A DNA stretch of 64,000 bases, taken from NCBI RefSeq assembly GCF_000378185.1, contig NZ_KB899380.1, positions 156,959 to 220,958 of the forward strand. Reading direction: 5' to 3'. The notes beneath the pieces are model-generated. The model was given only the letters and a program-made list of their open reading frames with translations, was not told where the DNA came from and did not search any database. Positions 8,036-17,956 of this stretch are shown here, one piece after another (position 1 is the stretch's first letter; each line of letters starts with the position of its first letter). Origin of the DNA: Salinimonas chungwhensis DSM 16280. Its GTDB lineage: Bacteria > Pseudomonadota > Gammaproteobacteria > Enterobacterales > Alteromonadaceae. The translations under genes were made by a program, and so were the position numbers.

Positions 8036-9229
8036 ATGGCAAAAGACAAATCCGGATTTATCATTGCAGCGGCTTTCATTGGCCCGGGTACAGTGACCAC
8101 CGCCAGCATTGCAGGTGCAAACTTTGGTTTTCATCTGGTATGGGCACTGCTTTTTTCCATTGTGGCCACAATGGTTTTACAGGACATGGCGGCCAGGCTG
8201 GGTATTGCTACCGGAAATGGTCTGGCGGCAGGCCTTAAGGATATTAGCGAAAATCGTATTCTAAAAATTTTCTTTTCTGCCTTAGTGGTTTCCGCGGTAG
8301 GCATCGGCAACGCCGCGTATGAGTCGGGAAATCTTACCGGCGCAGCGATTGGGCTCGACGCATTCTGGCAAATAGGAACCGGAAAATGGGCCATGATTCT
8401 TGGCGGTATTTCAGCTGCATTGCTATATAGCGGTAAATACAAGATGATTGAGTCAGTACTGGTGGTTCTGGTTATTGCCATGGCGCTGGTCTTTTTTGTC
8501 ACCTTGTTTGCTGCCGACCCCGACTGGTCTGCCATGCTTAGTCAGGCAACATCGCCGCAGCTGGATGCCACGGCAATCACCATGGTCCTGGCACTTATCG
8601 GTACTACCATCGTGCCTTATAACCTGTTTCTACATGCCAGTCTAACGGCACAAAATTATGCCGGCGAAGATAAAGCGGCTGCCATTGATGCATCGCGTAA
8701 ACAGTCTATCTTTGCCATTGGTTTTGGCGGGCTGATTACACTCGTTGTAATGGCCACAGCAATGCTGGCATTTTTTGGGCAAAATGCGCAGATGGATGCA
8801 ACTAACATGGGCAAACAGCTGGAGCCAGTGTTGGGTGAATCTGCGCAGTGGTTTTTTGCCGCGGGATTATTTGCTGCCGGTCTGACAAGTTCTATCACTG
8901 CACCTCTGGCAGCCAGTTATGCCGTGTGCGGCGCACTTAACTGGTCAACTGATCTGAACAGCAAACCGTTTAAAGCTGTCTGGATGTCAATTATCGCCAC
9001 CGGGGTGATTATCGCCGGAGCTGGATTCAAACCGCTGGCTGCCATCCTTTTTGCGCAGGCTGCCAACGGTTTATTATTACCCATTGTAGCTATATTTTTG
9101 CTGGTAGTTATGAACAAAAGCCGCACTCTGGGCGCCTTTAAAAACGCCCTGACCAGTAATTTACTGGGTATAGTGGTAGTGGGCTTTGTTATCTGTCTTG
9201 GGGCGTATAAGCTGGTTTCTTTATTCTGA
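8036..9229 (+). CDS. Nramp-related transporter with altered metal-site motifs
   Basis: The 397-residue protein has about eleven membrane helices in the Nramp/LeuT-fold arrangement. The opening AAFIGPGTVTTASIAGANFGF aligns with the first Nramp helix, and ALIGTTIVPYNLFLHASL (near residue 182) with the sixth. In typical Mn/Fe transporters these helices carry DPGN and MPH, whose Asp, Asn and Met bind the metal. Here DPGN is absent and the second motif reads VPY. The protein is therefore of the family but probably not a standard MntH; it may move another ion or solute. The gene is monocistronic, with a leader of about 240 bases shared with the divergent UPF0149 gene, and its last 9 bases overlap the convergent PatB gene. 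No clear MntR or Fur box was found. Confidence 0.82.
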   Translation: MAKDKSGFIIAAAFIGPGTVTTASIAGANFGFHLVWALLFSIVATMVLQDMAARLGIATGNGLAAGLKDISENRILKIFFSALVVSAVGIGNAAYESGNLTGAAIGLDAFWQIGTGKWAMILGGISAALLYSGKYKMIESVLVVLVIAMALVFFVTLFAADPDWSAMLSQATSPQLDATAITMVLALIGTTIVPYNLFLHASLTAQNYAGEDKAAAIDASRKQSIFAIGFGGLITLVVMATAMLAFFGQNAQMDATNMGKQLEPVLGESAQWFFAAGLFAAGLTSSITAPLAASYAVCGALNWSTDLNSKPFKAVWMSIIATGVIIAGAGFKPLAAILFAQAANGLLLPIVAIFLLVVMNKSRTLGAFKNALTSNLLGIVVVGFVICLGAYKLVSLF

Positions 9230-10357
9230 AGCCAGCCGTTCCAGAATTTCACTCAGCATTTTCCGGCTACAGCCAAAGTTTACCCGAAAATGTTGTGGGG
9301 CCCCAAAATCTACTCCCGGCGACGGGCCGACACCTTTTTGCTCGGCCCATTTTTGCACATCATCCACACCCAGGCCTGAAGCATCCACCCAGGCCAGAAA
9401 TGTTGCTTCCTGACGCTTGACCGATAATCCCTCTATAGCATTGATGCGTTCATATACCAGATCTCGGTTTTCGCGCAAATAATCAAGTTGGTCGGTATGC
9501 CAGTCGTCGCAGCGGGTAAAGGCTGCCTCTGTCGCCAGCAGACCAAGTTGGTTAACCCATGGAACGATGCCTGCGGCGGCTTTAACAAAATGCTGGCGTA
9601 ACTTCGCATCCGGTATTATTGCAAATGATGCGCCCAGCCCTGCTATGTTAAATGTTTTACTCGCTGCCATCAGGGTAACACTGTTGTTTTTTAATTTAGG
9701 ATCACGCCCGGCGGGTAGGTGGACTTTATCTTCATCTAATACAAGGTCGCAGTGAATTTCGTCTGAACATAATACGACATTGTTACGCTGGCAAATCTCT
9801 GCAACCTGATCCAGCTCGCTTTGGGTAAGCACCGAGCCCACCGGATTCATAGGATTGCAAAGGATCAGTAATTTACAGGCAGGATCGCTGGCCTCCTGCG
9901 CAAGCTGTTCGAAATCCAGCGTATACCGTCCATCCACTTCTACCGTTTGGATAGCCACCCTCTGCATGTCATTCAACTTCGGCGCTGCGAGTAAAGGCGG
10001 GTAGTTAGGGACCTGAACCATGATTTTGTCACCGGGCTCACAATACGCTTTGCATGCAGCGTTAAAAGCGGGAACAACACCAGGCGTCCACACCAGCCAG
10101 AGAGGATCGATATCCCAGTTATGCTTATCTTTCAGCCAGCGTACCACGGCATCAATAGCCGGCTGATACTGGCCTGGCAAAACATAACCCAGGTTACCAT
10201 CTTCAATCCGTCTGCTTAGCGACTCAAGAATAGGGTCGGCGCAGCGGAATTCAGTATCCGCTACCCAGGCCGGAATGATATCGCGCCCTTTGTATTTTTC
10301 CCATTTGAACGAATAGGTCCCCTCTCTGGAAGGAGTTTTATCAAAATTATAGGTCAC
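9221..10357 (-). CDS. PatB/MalY-type aminotransferase, C-S lyase
   Basis: The 378-residue fold-type I PLP enzyme is of the MalY/PatB branch. It opens with YNFDKTPSREGTYSFKW and IIPAWVADTEF, typical of this group (the related start of PatB proteins is F-D-x-x-x-x-R-x-x-T/S-x-S-x-K-W). The Schiff-base lysine is in MAASKTFNIAGLGAS, and the phosphate and carboxylate contacts in ILCNPMNP and the C-terminal FRVNFGC. Family members split cystathionine and other cysteine S-conjugates into a thiol, pyruvate and ammonia. The gene overlaps the Nramp-like gene tail to tail by 9 bases. No regulator is adjacent, unlike E. coli malY. Confidence 0.88.
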   Translation of the reverse strand: MTYNFDKTPSREGTYSFKWEKYKGRDIIPAWVADTEFRCADPILESLSRRIEDGNLGYVLPGQYQPAIDAVVRWLKDKHNWDIDPLWLVWTPGVVPAFNAACKAYCEPGDKIMVQVPNYPPLLAAPKLNDMQRVAIQTVEVDGRYTLDFEQLAQEASDPACKLLILCNPMNPVGSVLTQSELDQVAEICQRNNVVLCSDEIHCDLVLDEDKVHLPAGRDPKLKNNSVTLMAASKTFNIAGLGASFAIIPDAKLRQHFVKAAAGIVPWVNQLGLLATEAAFTRCDDWHTDQLDYLRENRDLVYERINAIEGLSVKRQEATFLAWVDASGLGVDDVQKWAEQKGVGPSPGVDFGAPQHFRVNFGCSRKMLSEILERLASE

Positions 10358-10467
10358 TGCAAGCCGGTCCTTTGTCAGATTAAACGTGTTGGCAGTGTAA
10401 CCAACTCACCACGAACCAATCCACTGTTGTGTTAGAAGATTTGGGAATGAGATGGATAGCATTGCTG

Positions 10468-10844
10468 TCAGTGTGCCAGCAATCCCCGAATTTTCGCCAT
10501 TAGTCTGTCCATGTTAAACGGTTTGGCAATAAACTGCGTCACCCCCACTGCGCCGGCCTTTACGACTGTATTGCGGGTGGCACAGCAGTGATCCACAAAA
10601 ATGGCGACTGCATGCTCTTGTCGCGCCATCACGTGAGCAAATGAAGTCCATCATAATCCGACATCATTTGATCACTGATGATCAAAGATACTGTAGCGTC
10701 GTGTTGCTGGCGCAGACAATCCCGGGCAAGCTTACTGTAATTAACCGCATACACATTCATTTTAAGCTGGCTTACCAACGCATCACAGATGCGTTGCAGA
10801 GTGATAGCATCGTCATCTATCACTACCACTGACTGACGTGCCAT
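10468..10844 (-). pseudogene. Broken CheY-like response regulator
   Basis: The first 71 codons from an ATG at 10844 encode a receiver domain start: VVVIDDDAITLQRICDAL with the acidic pair, then SLIISDQMMSDYDGLHLL around the phosphoacceptor Asp. A TGA then interrupts the frame near 10630. After it the same frame continues as WRDKSMQSPFLWITA, the beta4 strand with the switch Thr, until a TAA near 10555. The expected end of the domain, VGVTQFIAKPFNMDRLMAKI with the conserved KP lysine, appears in another frame ending at 10468. One nonsense codon plus one frameshift therefore inactivate an otherwise complete receiver of about 125 residues. No output domain is present. Sequencing error is possible, but two separate lesions make decay more likely. 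Confidence 0.75.
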
Positions 10845-10933
10845 AGTGGCTCTCAGTTGTTTTACTGAGATGCGGTCTAACGGTTTTTATCTTACATTTT
10901 ACAGGTTAGATGACAGACCAGTATCGCAGATAC

Positions 10934-10963
10934 AAAAACGCCGGCATGGGCGCCGGCGTTTTT
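10934..10963 (-). terminator. Intrinsic terminator downstream of typA/bipA
   Basis: A 12-bp perfect stem, AAAAACGCCGGC and GCCGGCGTTTTT, closes a 6-base loop. It lies 16 bases past the typA stop. T-runs exist on both strands, so it can also stop transcription arriving from the other side. Confidence 0.9.
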
Positions 10964-10978
10964 AATCTTTGGAGTATT

Positions 10979-12814
10979 TTAGCCCTTCGGAGCACGAGAC
11001 GCACGCTTACGCTCATTTTCCGTCAGGAAACGCTTACGGACACGAATGCTCTGCGGAGTAACTTCCACCAGCTCATCATCATCAATAAACTCAAGCGCCT
11101 GTTCCAGTGACATAACCACAGGCGGCACCAGACTCTGCGCTTCATCTGTACCTGATGCACGAACGTTGGTCAGCTGCTTGCCTTTAAGCGCATTTACCGT
11201 CAGGTCATTTTCGCGGCTGTGGATACCAATAACCATACCTTCGTAAACTTCAACACCATGACCGATAAATAAGCGTCCACGTTCCTGCAAATTAAACAGT
11301 GCGTTGGTAAGTGCCTTACCTGCCGCATTAGCAATCAGAACACCATTTTTACGCTGGCCGATTTTACCGCCTTTATGCGGACCATAATGGTCGAAGGTAT
11401 GATAAAGAAGTCCTGAACCTGATGTCAGCGTCATAAACTCAGTCTGAAAGCCAATAAGACCACGGCTGGGAATAACAAAGTCCATACGAACCCGGCCTTT
11501 TCCGTCAGGCGACATATTCGTCAGCTCGGCTTTACGATAACCCAACTGCTCCATAACAGAGCCCTGATCTTCTTCTTCACAATCGATGGTCAGTGTTTCA
11601 AACGGCTCTTCGACATTGCCATTTTCGTCTTCTTTAAGTATAACTTCCGGACGGGAAACCGCCAGCTCATAACCTTCCCGGCGCATATTTTCAATCAAAA
11701 TACCCAGGTGCAGTTCGCCGCGTCCTGATACTCTGAATTTGTCCGGGTTCTCGGTTTCCTCAACACGCAAGGCAACGTTGTGAACCAGTTCATCATTCAG
11801 ACGCTCTAGAATATTACGAGAGGTAACATACTTACCTTCACGACCGGCAAACGGTGATGTATTAACCTGAAAGGTCATAGTTACTGTTGGTTCATCAACC
11901 GTTAGCGCTGGCAACGCCTCAACATTATTAACATCGCAAATGGTGTCGGATATTTTAAGTTCACCAACCCCCGTAATGGCGATAATATCGCCGGCGCTGG
12001 CCTTTTCTGCATCAAAACGCTGCAGACCAAGATACGTCAGAACCTGACCCACCTTGCCATTACGTGTTTTACCTTCTTTATCAATAATTGTAACCTGTTG
12101 ATTGGTCTTAACCGAACCACGGGTTATACGTCCAACACCTATAACACCTACATAGGAGTTATAGTCCAGCTGCGAAATCTGCATCTGGAACGGTCCTTCA
12201 GGATCAGTATTAGGCGCATTGACTTTTTCAACGATGGTTTCAAACAGCGGGGTCATGTCGGTACCTACGGTATCGGCATCCAGCGAGGCCCACCCGTTGA
12301 TGGCTGACGCATAGACCACATCAAAATCAAGCTGCTCATCGGTGGCACCCAGGTTGTCGAACAAATCAAACACCTGATCCATTACCCAATCAGGACGGGC
12401 GCCGGGTTTGTCGATTTTATTGATAACCAGAATGGGTTTAAGCCCCTGCGCAAAAGCTTTCTGGGTTACAAAACGCGTTTGCGGCATAGGGCCTTCCTGC
12501 GCGTCAACCAACAACAGCACTGAATCAGCCATAGACATCACGCGTTCTACTTCACCGCCAAAATCTGCGTGTCCGGGAGTATCTACAATGTTGATGTGAT
12601 AATCTTGCCAGTGGATAGCGGTATTTTTAGCCAGAATAGTAATGCCGCGCTCTTTCTCGATATCATTCGAGTCCATGACGCGCTCTTCTGCTTCGCCCCG
12701 GCTTTCCAGTGTACCGGACTGCTGCAACAGTTTATCAACCAATGTTGTTTTACCATGGTCAACGTGCGCAATAATCGCAATGTTGCGTAACTTTGAAATA
12801 TCGTAAGTCTTCAT
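10979..12814 (-). CDS. typA: Ribosome-associated translational GTPase TypA/BipA
   Basis: The 611-residue protein is the standard length. G-domain motifs are [10 protein letters not shown] (near residue 17), [12 protein letters not shown] and [12 protein letters not shown]; the EF-G-like domains and the specific C-terminal domain ([20 protein letters not shown]) follow. TypA/BipA binds the 70S ribosome, hydrolyses GTP and supports 50S assembly and growth at low temperature or under stress. It is cytosolic and single-copy. It is divergent from glnA across 448 bases, an arrangement common in gammaproteobacteria. The ATG at 12814 has an AGGCTC ribosome site. A strong terminator follows the gene. 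No abnormal residues were noticed. Confidence 0.97.
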   Translation of the reverse strand: MKTYDISKLRNIAIIAHVDHGKTTLVDKLLQQSGTLESRGEAEERVMDSNDIEKERGITILAKNTAIHWQDYHINIVDTPGHADFGGEVERVMSMADSVLLLVDAQEGPMPQTRFVTQKAFAQGLKPILVINKIDKPGARPDWVMDQVFDLFDNLGATDEQLDFDVVYASAINGWASLDADTVGTDMTPLFETIVEKVNAPNTDPEGPFQMQISQLDYNSYVGVIGVGRITRGSVKTNQQVTIIDKEGKTRNGKVGQVLTYLGLQRFDAEKASAGDIIAITGVGELKISDTICDVNNVEALPALTVDEPTVTMTFQVNTSPFAGREGKYVTSRNILERLNDELVHNVALRVEETENPDKFRVSGRGELHLGILIENMRREGYELAVSRPEVILKEDENGNVEEPFETLTIDCEEEDQGSVMEQLGYRKAELTNMSPDGKGRVRMDFVIPSRGLIGFQTEFMTLTSGSGLLYHTFDHYGPHKGGKIGQRKNGVLIANAAGKALTNALFNLQERGRLFIGHGVEVYEGMVIGIHSRENDLTVNALKGKQLTNVRASGTDEAQSLVPPVVMSLEQALEFIDDDELVEVTPQSIRVRKRFLTENERKRASRAPKG

Positions 12815-12902
12815 TAAATAGAGCCTGTATTACCTGCCCGGTACTACCCGCGGGGACCGGTTTTGGGTGTGAAAATTTTTTGCAGAGATGAAATGTGCGC
12901 GG

Positions 12903-12908
12903 ATTGTA
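12903..12908 (-). promoter_or_regulatory. Possible -10 box for typA
   Basis: On the reverse strand TACAAT stands about 90 bases before the typA start, in AT-rich DNA. The matching -35 region is poor, so this is only a candidate sigma-70 site. Confidence 0.3.
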
Positions 12909-13076
12909 CAGAAAGTTTATCGATTTTTCGCCTGTTTTTTCGTTTATTTTCTTTCCTTTCTGTAATCTCAATGTCTCTAACTACTGTATGTAGGCCTGAA
13001 GATTAAAAATATACGTAGCAAAAACCTTAATTGGCGGGCGCCGCACCAGTTTGACGCATTTATCGCCCTAAACAAT

Positions 13077-13114
13077 TGCACTATCACGGTGCGGTATCGC
13101 AACATTATGGTGCA
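13077..13114 (+). promoter_or_regulatory. Two NtrC (GlnG) enhancer sites upstream of glnA
   Basis: Two 17-bp palindrome-like sites match the NtrC consensus TGCAC-N7-GTGCA: TGCACTATCACGGTGCG (13077-13093) and CGCAACATTATGGTGCA (13098-13114). Their centres are 21 bases apart, two helical turns, which suits cooperative dimer binding. They lie about 85 and 65 bases upstream of the sigma-54 box, a normal enhancer distance. A third weaker match may lie at 13042-13058. Confidence 0.8.
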
Positions 13115-13176
13115 ATATTTCAATTTGAATTCCATAGTGTTTCTATTCAGGCCGCAGATTTCCGGTCTTAGACACA

Positions 13177-13195
13177 TGGCATGAATATCGCTTTT
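13177..13195 (+). promoter_or_regulatory. Sigma-54 promoter of glnA
   Basis: TGGCATGAATATCGCTTTT has GG and GC exactly 10 bases apart, the -24/-12 spacing required by RpoN, and a T-run after the GC as in strong sigma-54 promoters. The predicted start of transcription is about 13203, giving a leader of about 60 bases with a GGAGG ribosome site before the glnA ATG. Confidence 0.85.
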
Positions 13196-13262
13196 ACATT
13201 TTTAACTTAAGACAGGAAACAAAGATTTTCCTGCGCCAATACATCAAAACCTGGAGGACACG

Positions 13263-14672
13263 ATGTCAATAGAAAAGGCATTAGAGCTGATTCAAGAAAG
13301 TGAAGCGAAGTTTGTAGATCTGCGTTTTACTGATACAAAAGGTAAAGAGCAACACGTCTCTATTCCGGCCGCCCTCATCGACGATGAGTTTTTCGAAGAA
13401 GGCAAGATGTTTGACGGCTCTTCCATCAGTGGATGGAAAGGTATCAACGAATCAGATATGATTCTTATGCCAGATTCTTCCTCTGCAGTTCTCGATCCGT
13501 TTGCAGAAGAAACACAGGTTAATATTCGCTGTGACATAGTGGAGCCTACCACGCTGGAAGGTTATGAGCGCGATCCACGATCCGTGGCAAGACGTGCTGA
13601 AGAGTATTTAAAATCAACCGGCATTGGCGATACTGCCTTCTTCGGACCTGAGCCAGAATTCTTTATTTTTGACGATGTACGTTTTCATACAGATATGAGC
13701 GGCTCGTTTTACAAGATTGACTCTGCTGAAGCAAAGTGGAATTCAGGTGAAGATTTTGAAGGCGGCAACCTGGCTCACCGTCCCGGCGTGAAAGGCGGTT
13801 ATTTCCCGGTACCACCAGTAGATTCAGCCCATGATACTCGCTCTGCAATGTGTATGGTTATGGAAGAGATGGGTCTGCGTATTGAAGCGCACCACCATGA
13901 AGTTGCAACCGCTGGTCAGAACGAGATTGCCTGTGAATTTGATACATTGGTTCGCAAGGCTGATGAGCTGCAAATCTACAAGTATGTAGTGCACAACGTC
14001 GCCCACGCGTATGGTCAGACTGCTACCTTTATGCCTAAGCCACTGGTTGGCGATAATGGTTCAGGGATGCACGTTCACCAATCAATCTCTAAAGATGGTA
14101 AGAACATCTTTGCCGGCGACAAATATGCGGGTCTCTCTGAAGAAGCCTTATATTATATTGGTGGTATTATTAAGCACGCACGAGCAATCAATGCATTTGC
14201 TAATGCGTCTACGAACTCTTACAAGCGTCTTGTACCAGGCTTTGAAGCACCGGTAATGCTGGCCTATTCTGCGCGTAACCGCTCAGCATCAATTCGTATT
14301 CCTTACGTAACCAGCGATAAGGCTCGTCGTATTGAAGTTCGCTTCCCTGACCCAACAGCTAACCCTTACCTGGCCTTTACCGCTATGCTGATGGCCGGTA
14401 TTGACGGGATCAAAAATAAGATCCACCCAGGCGATGCGATGGACAAAGATCTTTATGATCTGCCAGCAGAAGAAGCGAAAGATATCCCAACGGTAGCCAG
14501 TTCATTAGAGATGGCTCTGGAAGCACTGGATAACGATCGTGAGTTTCTTAAGGCAGGCGGCGTAATGACAGATGATACAATCGATGCATATATCGATCTT
14601 AAGACAGAGGAAGTTACAACATTGCGAATGACTACGCACCCTGTTGAGTTTGATATGTACTACAGCGTGTAA
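13263..14672 (+). CDS. glnA: Type I glutamine synthetase
   Basis: The 469-residue dodecameric enzyme makes glutamine from glutamate, ammonia and ATP. Visible motifs are FDGSSISGW, the metal ligands in [51 protein letters not shown] and the ATP-site [16 protein letters not shown]. The adenylylation tyrosine is in [12 protein letters not shown] (about residue 400), so activity should be controlled by GlnE. Upstream are two NtrC sites and a sigma-54 promoter; downstream is a terminator, then glnL and glnG. The ATG at 13263 follows TGGAGGACACG, an excellent ribosome site. This is the central nitrogen-assimilation gene of the cell. Confidence 0.98.
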   Translation: MSIEKALELIQESEAKFVDLRFTDTKGKEQHVSIPAALIDDEFFEEGKMFDGSSISGWKGINESDMILMPDSSSAVLDPFAEETQVNIRCDIVEPTTLEGYERDPRSVARRAEEYLKSTGIGDTAFFGPEPEFFIFDDVRFHTDMSGSFYKIDSAEAKWNSGEDFEGGNLAHRPGVKGGYFPVPPVDSAHDTRSAMCMVMEEMGLRIEAHHHEVATAGQNEIACEFDTLVRKADELQIYKYVVHNVAHAYGQTATFMPKPLVGDNGSGMHVHQSISKDGKNIFAGDKYAGLSEEALYYIGGIIKHARAINAFANASTNSYKRLVPGFEAPVMLAYSARNRSASIRIPYVTSDKARRIEVRFPDPTANPYLAFTAMLMAGIDGIKNKIHPGDAMDKDLYDLPAEEAKDIPTVASSLEMALEALDNDREFLKAGGVMTDDTIDAYIDLKTEEVTTLRMTTHPVEFDMYYSV

Positions 14673-14687
14673 TAATCACGATTACCA

Positions 14688-14713
14688 AAAACCCGCTTAA
14701 AGCGGGTTTTTTT
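14688..14713 (+). terminator. Intrinsic terminator of glnA
   Basis: AAAACCCGCTT and AAGCGGGTTTTTTT form a tight GC stem ending in a run of seven T, 15 bases after the glnA stop. It separates glnA from the genes that follow, so glnL-glnG need read-through or their own promoter. Confidence 0.9.
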
Positions 14714-14789
14714 ATACCTGTTTATAATTGTAAATGTGTCTTTTTAAGCGGATTTTCGTAATATGATAAAACGGGATCAGGAGAAAATT

Positions 14790-15323
14790 ATGACAAAAAC
14801 GCTGTTGTTTACACTTACCCTGGCAAGTCTGTCGGCGCCTGCAGACCCAGGCAAAGTTTATAAGATAGAGCAGGCAGATGGTACGGTGATTTATACCGAT
14901 ACGCCCTCTAAACACAGTGAGCCGGTCAATTTTGATGAACATACCCTCAATGTGACAGATGCCCTGCCTACGCCCGTAAAAGACAACAGCCAGGACGCTT
15001 CTCAAGCGCGTAAGCAGCCTGATTATACGTTATCGGTTAAACGCCCTGCGCCAGAAGCAACAATTCGCAACAACAATGGTAAAGTGACCATCACCGCCAC
15101 GGCTAATCCGCGGCCTACCGGTCAGTTCCAGCTGACGCTGGATGGCGAAATTATTGATACAAATACGTCAGGGACCTTCGCTCTGTCCGGTGTCGTTCGC
15201 GGCGCTCACACATTTAGCATCGCTCTTGTTAATAATAAGGGCAAGACTCTTGCATCTACCAGTCAACAAACATTTTATATGCACCAGGCTTCTGCACTAA
15301 TTAATAATAACGCCGGGCAATAA
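14790..15323 (+). CDS. Secreted DUF4124-domain protein
   Basis: I start the gene at 14790, not 14763, because CAGGAG stands 7 bases before this ATG and the product then opens with a signal peptide (MTKTLLFTLTLASLSAPA). The mature N-terminus, GKVYKIEQADGTVIYTDTPS, is the DUF4124 signature, a small domain found in exported proteins of proteobacteria, often beside glnL-glnG. The C-terminal half (about residues 90-165) looks like an Ig-like beta sandwich (GQFQLTLDGEIIDTNTSGTF). A periplasmic location is likely; the function is unknown. It lies between glnA and glnL, as in related genomes, but nothing ties it to nitrogen control. Confidence 0.8.
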   Translation: MTKTLLFTLTLASLSAPADPGKVYKIEQADGTVIYTDTPSKHSEPVNFDEHTLNVTDALPTPVKDNSQDASQARKQPDYTLSVKRPAPEATIRNNNGKVTITATANPRPTGQFQLTLDGEIIDTNTSGTFALSGVVRGAHTFSIALVNNKGKTLASTSQQTFYMHQASALINNNAGQ

Positions 15324-15407
15324 CCTTTCAGCCATAGGTTGCGTGACGTTTCTGCTGAAGGTGTTGGTGCATAGTCATTGGTGCTCGGGCTAACAGACAG
15401 ACCGCAA

Positions 15408-15424
15408 TGCACCAATAATGTGCA
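15408..15424 (+). promoter_or_regulatory. Perfect NtrC operator at the glnL start
   Basis: TGCACCAATAATGTGCA is a perfect palindromic match to the NtrC consensus and lies directly in front of, or overlapping, the glnL ribosome site (AAAGGAG at 15423-15429). In enteric bacteria a single NtrC site at glnLp represses glnL-glnG transcription when NtrC is phosphorylated. The position here suggests the same negative feedback. Confidence 0.85.
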
Positions 15425-15441
15425 AAGGAGTATTTGCAAAT

Positions 15442-16527
15442 ATGCATGGCACTGCCCATACGCCATATAACCTTCTTGATAACCTGAATACTGCACTGGT
15501 GATGATTGATGACCAGTTGAATATTGTGTATGCCAATCATTCAGGCGAAGCCCTATTTGAAACAGGGGTTAAACAGTTATATGGACATCCTCTGTATGAT
15601 TTTTTCCTACCTGGCGCCATTCAACAATCACGACTAAAAGCTGCTATGCGACGCGGCGAGGATTTTACCGAGAATGAAGTCCGGCTCGTATTCAAAGATA
15701 ATCGTTTTGTGATGGCAGATTTAACCGTCACAAATCTGCAGATTGAAAGCCGTGCCCGGCTGCTATTTGAAGTGCGACAGATAGATCAGCAAAAGCGTAT
15801 TTCAAAAGAAAATTTGCAAAATGCACAGCATTACGCTGCCCGGGAGTTAGTGCGCGGCCTGGCTCATGAGATTAAAAATCCATTAGGCGGTATTCGTGGC
15901 GCAGCGCAGCTATTAGAAAAAGAACTTAACAACGAAGGGCTCAAAGAATTTACCCAAATGATTATTGAGCAGTCTGACAGATTAAGGGCTCTGGTTGATC
16001 GCCTGTTAGGGCCCAACGCCCTGCCCCGGTTACAGTGGAGTAATTTGCATCAGGCTTTAGAAAAAGTCCGCACACTAATGCAGGCTGACTCGGATAATCC
16101 AATCACCATTGTACGCGATTATGACCCGAGCATTCCCGATGTGCATGTGGACCAGGATATGGTGCAACAAGCCGTTCTCAACATCATCAGAAACAGTATT
16201 CAGGCGCTGACTGAAGCCAACACGCCTGCGCCGAGGATACGTCTGCAAACACGGGTAGAACGTCAAATGACCATTCAGGGTAAGCGTTATCCTCTTGTGG
16301 CGAAAGTAGCGATTGAGGACAACGGCCCCGGGATTCCCGACGAAATTAAAGACACGCTGTTTTATCCGATGGTAAGCAGCAAAACACAGGGCAGCGGCCT
16401 GGGCCTGTCTATCGCGCAAACCCTGATCAACCACCATGGCGGCCGCATTGATGTAGACAGTCACGCCGGCCATACCGAGTTTGTGTTGTACCTTCCCATA
16501 GACCGTAAGGAGTCAATTGATGAATAG
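15442..16527 (+). CDS. glnL: Nitrogen regulation histidine kinase/phosphatase NtrB
   Basis: The protein is 361 residues from the ATG at 15442, which I prefer to 15418 because AAAGGAG lies just upstream and the 15418 ATG falls inside the NtrC site. An N-terminal PAS domain (NLLDNLNTALVMIDDQ) is followed by the HisKA box HEIKNPLGGIRGAAQLLE with the phosphorylated His, then N-box NIIRNSIQAL, G1 DNGPGIP and G2 GSGLGLSIAQTL. It is cytosolic, with no membrane helix. NtrB phosphorylates NtrC under nitrogen limitation and dephosphorylates it when PII (GlnB) binds. It overlaps glnG by 8 bases, so the pair is translationally coupled. Confidence 0.96.
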   Translation: MHGTAHTPYNLLDNLNTALVMIDDQLNIVYANHSGEALFETGVKQLYGHPLYDFFLPGAIQQSRLKAAMRRGEDFTENEVRLVFKDNRFVMADLTVTNLQIESRARLLFEVRQIDQQKRISKENLQNAQHYAARELVRGLAHEIKNPLGGIRGAAQLLEKELNNEGLKEFTQMIIEQSDRLRALVDRLLGPNALPRLQWSNLHQALEKVRTLMQADSDNPITIVRDYDPSIPDVHVDQDMVQQAVLNIIRNSIQALTEANTPAPRIRLQTRVERQMTIQGKRYPLVAKVAIEDNGPGIPDEIKDTLFYPMVSSKTQGSGLGLSIAQTLINHHGGRIDVDSHAGHTEFVLYLPIDRKESIDE

Positions 16528-17932
16528 TGAATCCGTCTGGATTGTAGACGATGACAGCTCCATACGCTGGGTAATTCAAAAGGCGCTACAAGCGGCGAAC
16601 ATCAGCTGTATTTGCTTTGAAAACCCTGAAGACTTGTTGCGCCAGCTACACAGCGGCCAGGCCCCCGAGGTGGTCATTTCAGATATTCGCATGCCGCAGA
16701 TGGATGGCATGACGCTGTTAAAGGAAGTGCATGATGTGAATTCGATGATCCCGGTTATTATCATGACCGCGCATTCAGATCTGGATAGCGCTGTTAATGC
16801 TTATCAAAGCGGTGCATTTGAATATCTGCCTAAACCTTTTGATATAGATGATGCAGTAACACTATCTCAGCGGGCATTGGCCCACGCCCGGGAACAAAAA
16901 CGCCATCAACAAGCTCCTGTTGAAGAACCGGCGCCGGAAATAATTGGTGAAGCTCCTGCTATGCAGGAAGTGTTTAGGGCCATAGGACGGTTGTCCCGTT
17001 CATCAATCAGTGTGTTGATTAATGGTCAGTCAGGCACAGGCAAGGAATTGGTGGCCCAGGCCTTACATCGCCACAGTCCGCGTTCGGCAAACCCGTTTAT
17101 CGCCCTCAATATGGCGGCGATCCCGGCTGATTTGGTGGAATCAGAATTGTTTGGGCATGAGAAAGGCGCGTTTACTGGCGCTCAGAATGCGCGCCAGGGC
17201 CGATTTGAGCAAGCTAACGGTGGCACGCTTTTTCTGGATGAAATTGGCGATATGCCGTTAGATGTGCAGACCCGTTTGTTGCGGGTACTGGCAGACGGTC
17301 AGTTTTATCGTGTGGGCGGCCATCAATCGGTGACGGTGGATGTTCGAATTATTGCTGCCACACATCAAAATCTTGAGCAACGGGTTCATGAAGGAAAATT
17401 CAGGGAAGATTTGTTCCACCGCCTGAATGTTATTCGCATTCATCTGCCCTCACTGGCAGAAAGGCGCGAAGACATTGGCTTGCTTGCCGGTCATTTTTTG
17501 CGTCAGGCTGCTGTAGAGCTTGATGTCGAAACAAAAACACTGAGTAAGGAAACAGAAAAACTGATGGCCAGGTTACCGTGGCCAGGAAACGTCAGGCAAC
17601 TGGAAAATGTATGTCGCTGGCTAACCGTGATGGCCAGCGGACAGGAAGTTCTGCCCCACGACCTGCCCCCGGAAATTCATAAAGACAGTGCTAAAGAGAC
17701 CGGCCAGAAAAAAGCTGAAGACTGGCCCGAACTTCTGGCTCGCTGGGCCGATAACCAGCTTAATGCCGGGCAATTTGATATTTTAAATGATGCTATGCAC
17801 ACCTTTGAAAAAATCATGCTGGAGCGTGCTCTGCATTATACCCATGGTCATAAACAGGACGCGGCCAGACGCCTGGGCTGGGGAAGAAATACTCTTACCC
17901 GCAAACTTAAAGAACTTGATGTGCCCGGTTGA
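16520..17932 (+). CDS. glnG: Nitrogen regulator NtrC, sigma-54 activator
   Basis: I start at the ATG 16520, 8 bases after AAGGAG; the upstream TTG is less likely. The protein has 470 residues in three domains: receiver (acidic pocket IVDDDSS, phosphoacceptor in [10 protein letters not shown], switch MTAHSD, KP lysine in YLPKPF), AAA+ (Walker A GQSGTGKE, sigma-54 contact loop GAFTGA, Walker [19 protein letters not shown]) and a Fis-type helix-turn-helix at the C-terminus ([20 protein letters not shown]). Phosphorylated NtrC hexamers drive glnA and other nitrogen genes. It should bind the sites at 13077-13114 and 15408-15424. A weak hairpin follows at 17957-17976. Confidence 0.97.
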   Translation: MNSESVWIVDDDSSIRWVIQKALQAANISCICFENPEDLLRQLHSGQAPEVVISDIRMPQMDGMTLLKEVHDVNSMIPVIIMTAHSDLDSAVNAYQSGAFEYLPKPFDIDDAVTLSQRALAHAREQKRHQQAPVEEPAPEIIGEAPAMQEVFRAIGRLSRSSISVLINGQSGTGKELVAQALHRHSPRSANPFIALNMAAIPADLVESELFGHEKGAFTGAQNARQGRFEQANGGTLFLDEIGDMPLDVQTRLLRVLADGQFYRVGGHQSVTVDVRIIAATHQNLEQRVHEGKFREDLFHRLNVIRIHLPSLAERREDIGLLAGHFLRQAAVELDVETKTLSKETEKLMARLPWPGNVRQLENVCRWLTVMASGQEVLPHDLPPEIHKDSAKETGQKKAEDWPELLARWADNQLNAGQFDILNDAMHTFEKIMLERALHYTHGHKQDAARRLGWGRNTLTRKLKELDVPG

Positions 17933-17956
17933 AAGTTTTTCTTCAATTTCCAATGA

